From NCBI GenBank assembly GCA_910588045.1, contig CAJUPS010000137.1, positions 1 to 6,879 of the forward strand: a stretch of DNA of 6,879 nucleotides, read 5' to 3'. Below are positions 5,282-6,879 of the stretch, piece by piece. This DNA is from an uncultured Oscillospiraceae bacterium. GTDB lineage: Bacteria > Bacillota > Clostridia > Oscillospirales > Oscillospiraceae. A program made the position numbers and the translations under genes. The notes beneath the pieces were generated by a model. The model saw only the letters and a list, made by a program, of their open reading frames with translations. It searched no databases and was not told where the DNA came from. Each line of letters opens with the position of its first letter. Position 1 is the first letter of the stretch.

Positions 5282-6364
5282 ATGAATCGTTTTTTCTCTC
5301 TCACTCTCGCCCTGCTCCTCCTGCTCTCCTGCACCGCCTGCGTGGGCCGGGCGGCCGCCCCCGGGGAGGAACCGGCGCCCGCTGATATGTCCGCCGAACA
5401 GCCTCTGGATCCCCCCGACGAGACGGAGATCCTGGAGGAGCCCGCGGAGGAGGAACCCGTGGAGGCGCCCGAGGAGCCCTACGTCCGGGTCATCGACCCC
5501 GCCAGGCCCATGGTGGCCCTCACCTTCGACGACGGCCCCGACGGGACGTGGTCCGATGCGATCCTGGACGTCCTGGAGGAGCACCACGCCCTGGCCACCT
5601 TCTTTGAGGTGGGCCGGAACGTGCTGGCCTGTCCGGAGCCCGTCCGGCGCATGGCGGAGCTGGGCTGTGAGGTGGGCAGCCACTCCAACGCCCACAAGGA
5701 CCTCAGCAAGCTCAAAAAGCGCGCCCTGCTGGGCGATCTGGACACCGCCGACGACGCCTTTGTCTCCGCCGGTGTGGAGGCCCCCACCCTGGTCCGTCCC
5801 CCCTACGGCGCGGTGAATAAGACGGTGAAGTCTGCCACCGGCCGCTCCATGGTCACCTGGACCGTGGACACGGAGGACTGGCGCTCCAGGGACGCCCAGG
5901 CGGTGATCGACTTTGTGCAGAGCGCCGGTGATCTGGACGGCGAGATTGTTCTCATGCACAGCATCTACGAGAGCACCGCCGATGCCACGGCGGTCCTGGT
6001 GCCCTGGCTCCAGGAGCAGGGGTATCAGCTGGTGACCGTGACGGAGCTGCTGGCCTACTACTACGGCGAGCTGCCCCAGCCGGATTGCTTCTATGGCTAC
6101 ACCTATTTCTCCACCCACGGGCGCACGGATACCCCCGTGCCCCTGCCCGGGGAGGCGTTCCCGGGCGCGGGCGTTCCCGAGGAGGACTTCCCGGAGGAGC
6201 CTGCGGGCCAGGAGGCCCCGGCGGAGAGCGATTCCTCCGGGGAAGAGGATGCGCCGGTAGAGACAGAGACACCAGGGGAGGATCCCCCGGAGCCGGAATG
6301 GACGCCCACTCGGGTACAGCGCTCTACTGCGGCCCCGGCGCAGGCCGCTCCCACCACCCCCTGA
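5282..6364 (+). CDS. polysaccharide (peptidoglycan) deacetylase, putative lipoprotein
   Basis: 360 residues. MNRFF plus a leucine-rich core ends in LLSCTAC, a lipoprotein-type signal peptide; C17 (LLSC) or C20 (CTAC) could be the lipidated cysteine. A Pro/Glu-rich linker spans about 22-70. The NodB domain follows with all five motifs: TFDDGPDG (81-88; D83 probable base, D84 metal), HSNAH (H134, H138 metal), RPPYG (172-176), DTEDW (196-200) and LMHS with H226. It should remove N-acetyl groups from a cell-wall glycan; peptidoglycan is most likely (PgdA/PdaA type), which often gives lysozyme resistance. A Pro/Glu/Ser-rich acidic tail runs from about 262 to the end. The start at 5282 has AAGGAAG 8 bases upstream; a GTG 21 bases earlier would precede the signal peptide with charged residues and lacks a good site. 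Monocistronic, with its own promoter and terminator. Confidence 0.92.
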   Translation: MNRFFSLTLALLLLLSCTACVGRAAAPGEEPAPADMSAEQPLDPPDETEILEEPAEEEPVEAPEEPYVRVIDPARPMVALTFDDGPDGTWSDAILDVLEEHHALATFFEVGRNVLACPEPVRRMAELGCEVGSHSNAHKDLSKLKKRALLGDLDTADDAFVSAGVEAPTLVRPPYGAVNKTVKSATGRSMVTWTVDTEDWRSRDAQAVIDFVQSAGDLDGEIVLMHSIYESTADATAVLVPWLQEQGYQLVTVTELLAYYYGELPQPDCFYGYTYFSTHGRTDTPVPLPGEAFPGAGVPEEDFPEEPAGQEAPAESDSSGEEDAPVETETPGEDPPEPEWTPTRVQRSTAAPAQAAPTTP

Positions 6365-6371
6365 CAGATCG

Positions 6372-6420
6372 AGAACCGGAGTGCAGCGGCAAGAATGCCG
6401 GTGTGTTCCGGTTCTGATTT
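6372..6420 (+). terminator. rho-independent terminator after the deacetylase gene
   Basis: AGAACCGGA (6372-6380) pairs with TCCGGTTCT (6407-6415) around an inner CGGC/GCCG hairpin (6387-6400), followed by GATTTTG. The short U-tract suits a plus-strand terminator. Confidence 0.75.
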
Positions 6421-6442
6421 TGTCCAAATGGCCCTTTGCCTG

Positions 6443-6471
6443 TTGCGAACCGGGGAGAATTATGGTATTCT
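6443..6471 (+). promoter_or_regulatory. promoter of the potassium transporter gene, extended -10
   Basis: TTGCGA (6443-6448), a 17-base spacer and TATTCT (6466-6471), with TG one base before the -10. No c-di-AMP-type riboswitch fits in the roughly 40-base leader. Confidence 0.6.
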
Positions 6472-6515
6472 GACTATATCCTATATCATCAACGCGGTGG
6501 AAAAGGATGATAGAA

Positions 6516-6879
6516 ATGAGAAAGCAACGAAAAAAGGCCAAGCTGTCCAGTGTGCAGATCATCGCCCTGGGCTTTTTCATCATGATCTCTCTGGGGACGG
6601 CGCTTCTGATGCTGCCCCTCTCCAGCACCGCCCCCGGCGGCGCCTCCTTTCTGGACGCGCTGTTTACCGCCACCTCCGCCTCCTGTGTGACGGGGCTGGT
6701 GCCCCAGGACACGGGGAGCTATTGGACGGTGTTCGGCCAGGTGGTCATCATCCTGCTCATCCAGACCGGCGGCCTGGGGTTTATGTCCATCGCCACCCTG
6801 TTCCTGCTGCTGCTGCGCAAGCGGCTGGGCCTGCGCCAGCGGGAGGTGGTGGTGGACAGCGTCAGCTATGACCGGCTGG
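6516..6879 (+). CDS. TrkH/KtrB family potassium transporter subunit, 3' end missing
   Basis: 121 codons run to the right edge. A basic N-terminus (MRKQRKKAK) is followed by a first membrane helix at about 14-36 and a first pore-loop region TATSASCVTGLVPQDTG (51-67), the family's selectivity-filter segment. A second helix enters QTGGLGFMS (86-94), typical of KtrB/TrkH, and then a basic loop RKRLGLRQRE. These membrane proteins carry K+ (often with Na+) and normally work with a cytosolic KtrA/TrkA RCK subunit, not visible here. Full length is usually about 450-480 residues, so roughly three quarters is missing. AAGGA sits 8 bases before the ATG at 6516; an in-frame ATG at 6507 is a less likely start. 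KtrB rather than TrkH is suggested by the short N-terminus, without certainty. Confidence 0.88.
   Translation, partial: MRKQRKKAKLSSVQIIALGFFIMISLGTALLMLPLSSTAPGGASFLDALFTATSASCVTGLVPQDTGSYWTVFGQVVIILLIQTGGLGFMSIATLFLLLLRKRLGLRQREVVVDSVSYDRL

Noticed and set aside
4967..6712. Minus-strand open frame of 581 codons
   Set aside because: It runs antisense through dnaC, an element, the deacetylase gene and the transporter start; composition is that of a shadow frame.
1..6879. CRISPR array, tRNA or rRNA gene, prophage
   Set aside because: No regularly spaced repeats, no cloverleaf or rRNA sequence, and no phage structural genes seen; the DnaD/DnaC pair alone does not make a prophage.

Overview
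The window looks like a chromosomal segment from a high-GC member of the Bacillota, most likely an Oscillospiraceae-type gut Clostridia (Flavonifractor/Oscillibacter-like). I infer this from the combination of a T-box leader, DegV, a DnaD/DnaC-type loader pair and a KtrB/TrkH-like protein, strong Shine-Dalgarno sites, and GC-rich coding sequence with AT-rich promoters. The genus is a guess from memory, not from a search.

Left part (1-1898). A large minus-strand gene enters from the left edge and starts at 1402. Its N-terminus is an XRE-type helix-turn-helix followed by a cupin, fused to an AMP-forming acyl-CoA synthetase that continues beyond the window. It is preceded by a complete T-box riboswitch (about 1735-1441, minus strand) with a strong promoter, stem I and stem II/III landmarks, an antiterminator and a terminator. 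The gene is therefore predicted to be switched on when a particular tRNA is uncharged. A divergent extended -10 promoter drives degV (1899-2765), a fatty-acid-binding DegV-family protein.

Middle (2766-5187). A 161-bp inverted-repeat (MITE-like) element sits exactly at the degV stop codon. An AT-rich hairpin and a 15-bp GC-rich hairpin follow. Next comes a two-gene unit: a DnaD-domain protein (probable ATA start at 3178) and, directly after its stop, a DnaC/DnaI-like AAA+ helicase loader with an N-terminal zinc-binding cysteine cluster. Together they are the likely primosome or helicase-loading module. A second, 58-bp inverted-repeat element follows dnaC. It has the same GARCCTGT end and the same TAA direct flank as the first element, so the two are probably relatives mobilised by one transposase.

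Right part (5188-6879). A single gene with its own promoter and terminator encodes an exported, probably lipid-anchored polysaccharide (peptidoglycan) deacetylase with a complete NodB motif set. A K+ transporter subunit of the TrkH/KtrB family then starts at 6516 and runs off the right edge.

The most noteworthy item is the T-box-controlled HTH-cupin-acyl-CoA synthetase fusion. The paired TAA-flanked mini-elements and the ATA start of dnaD are also worth a second look.
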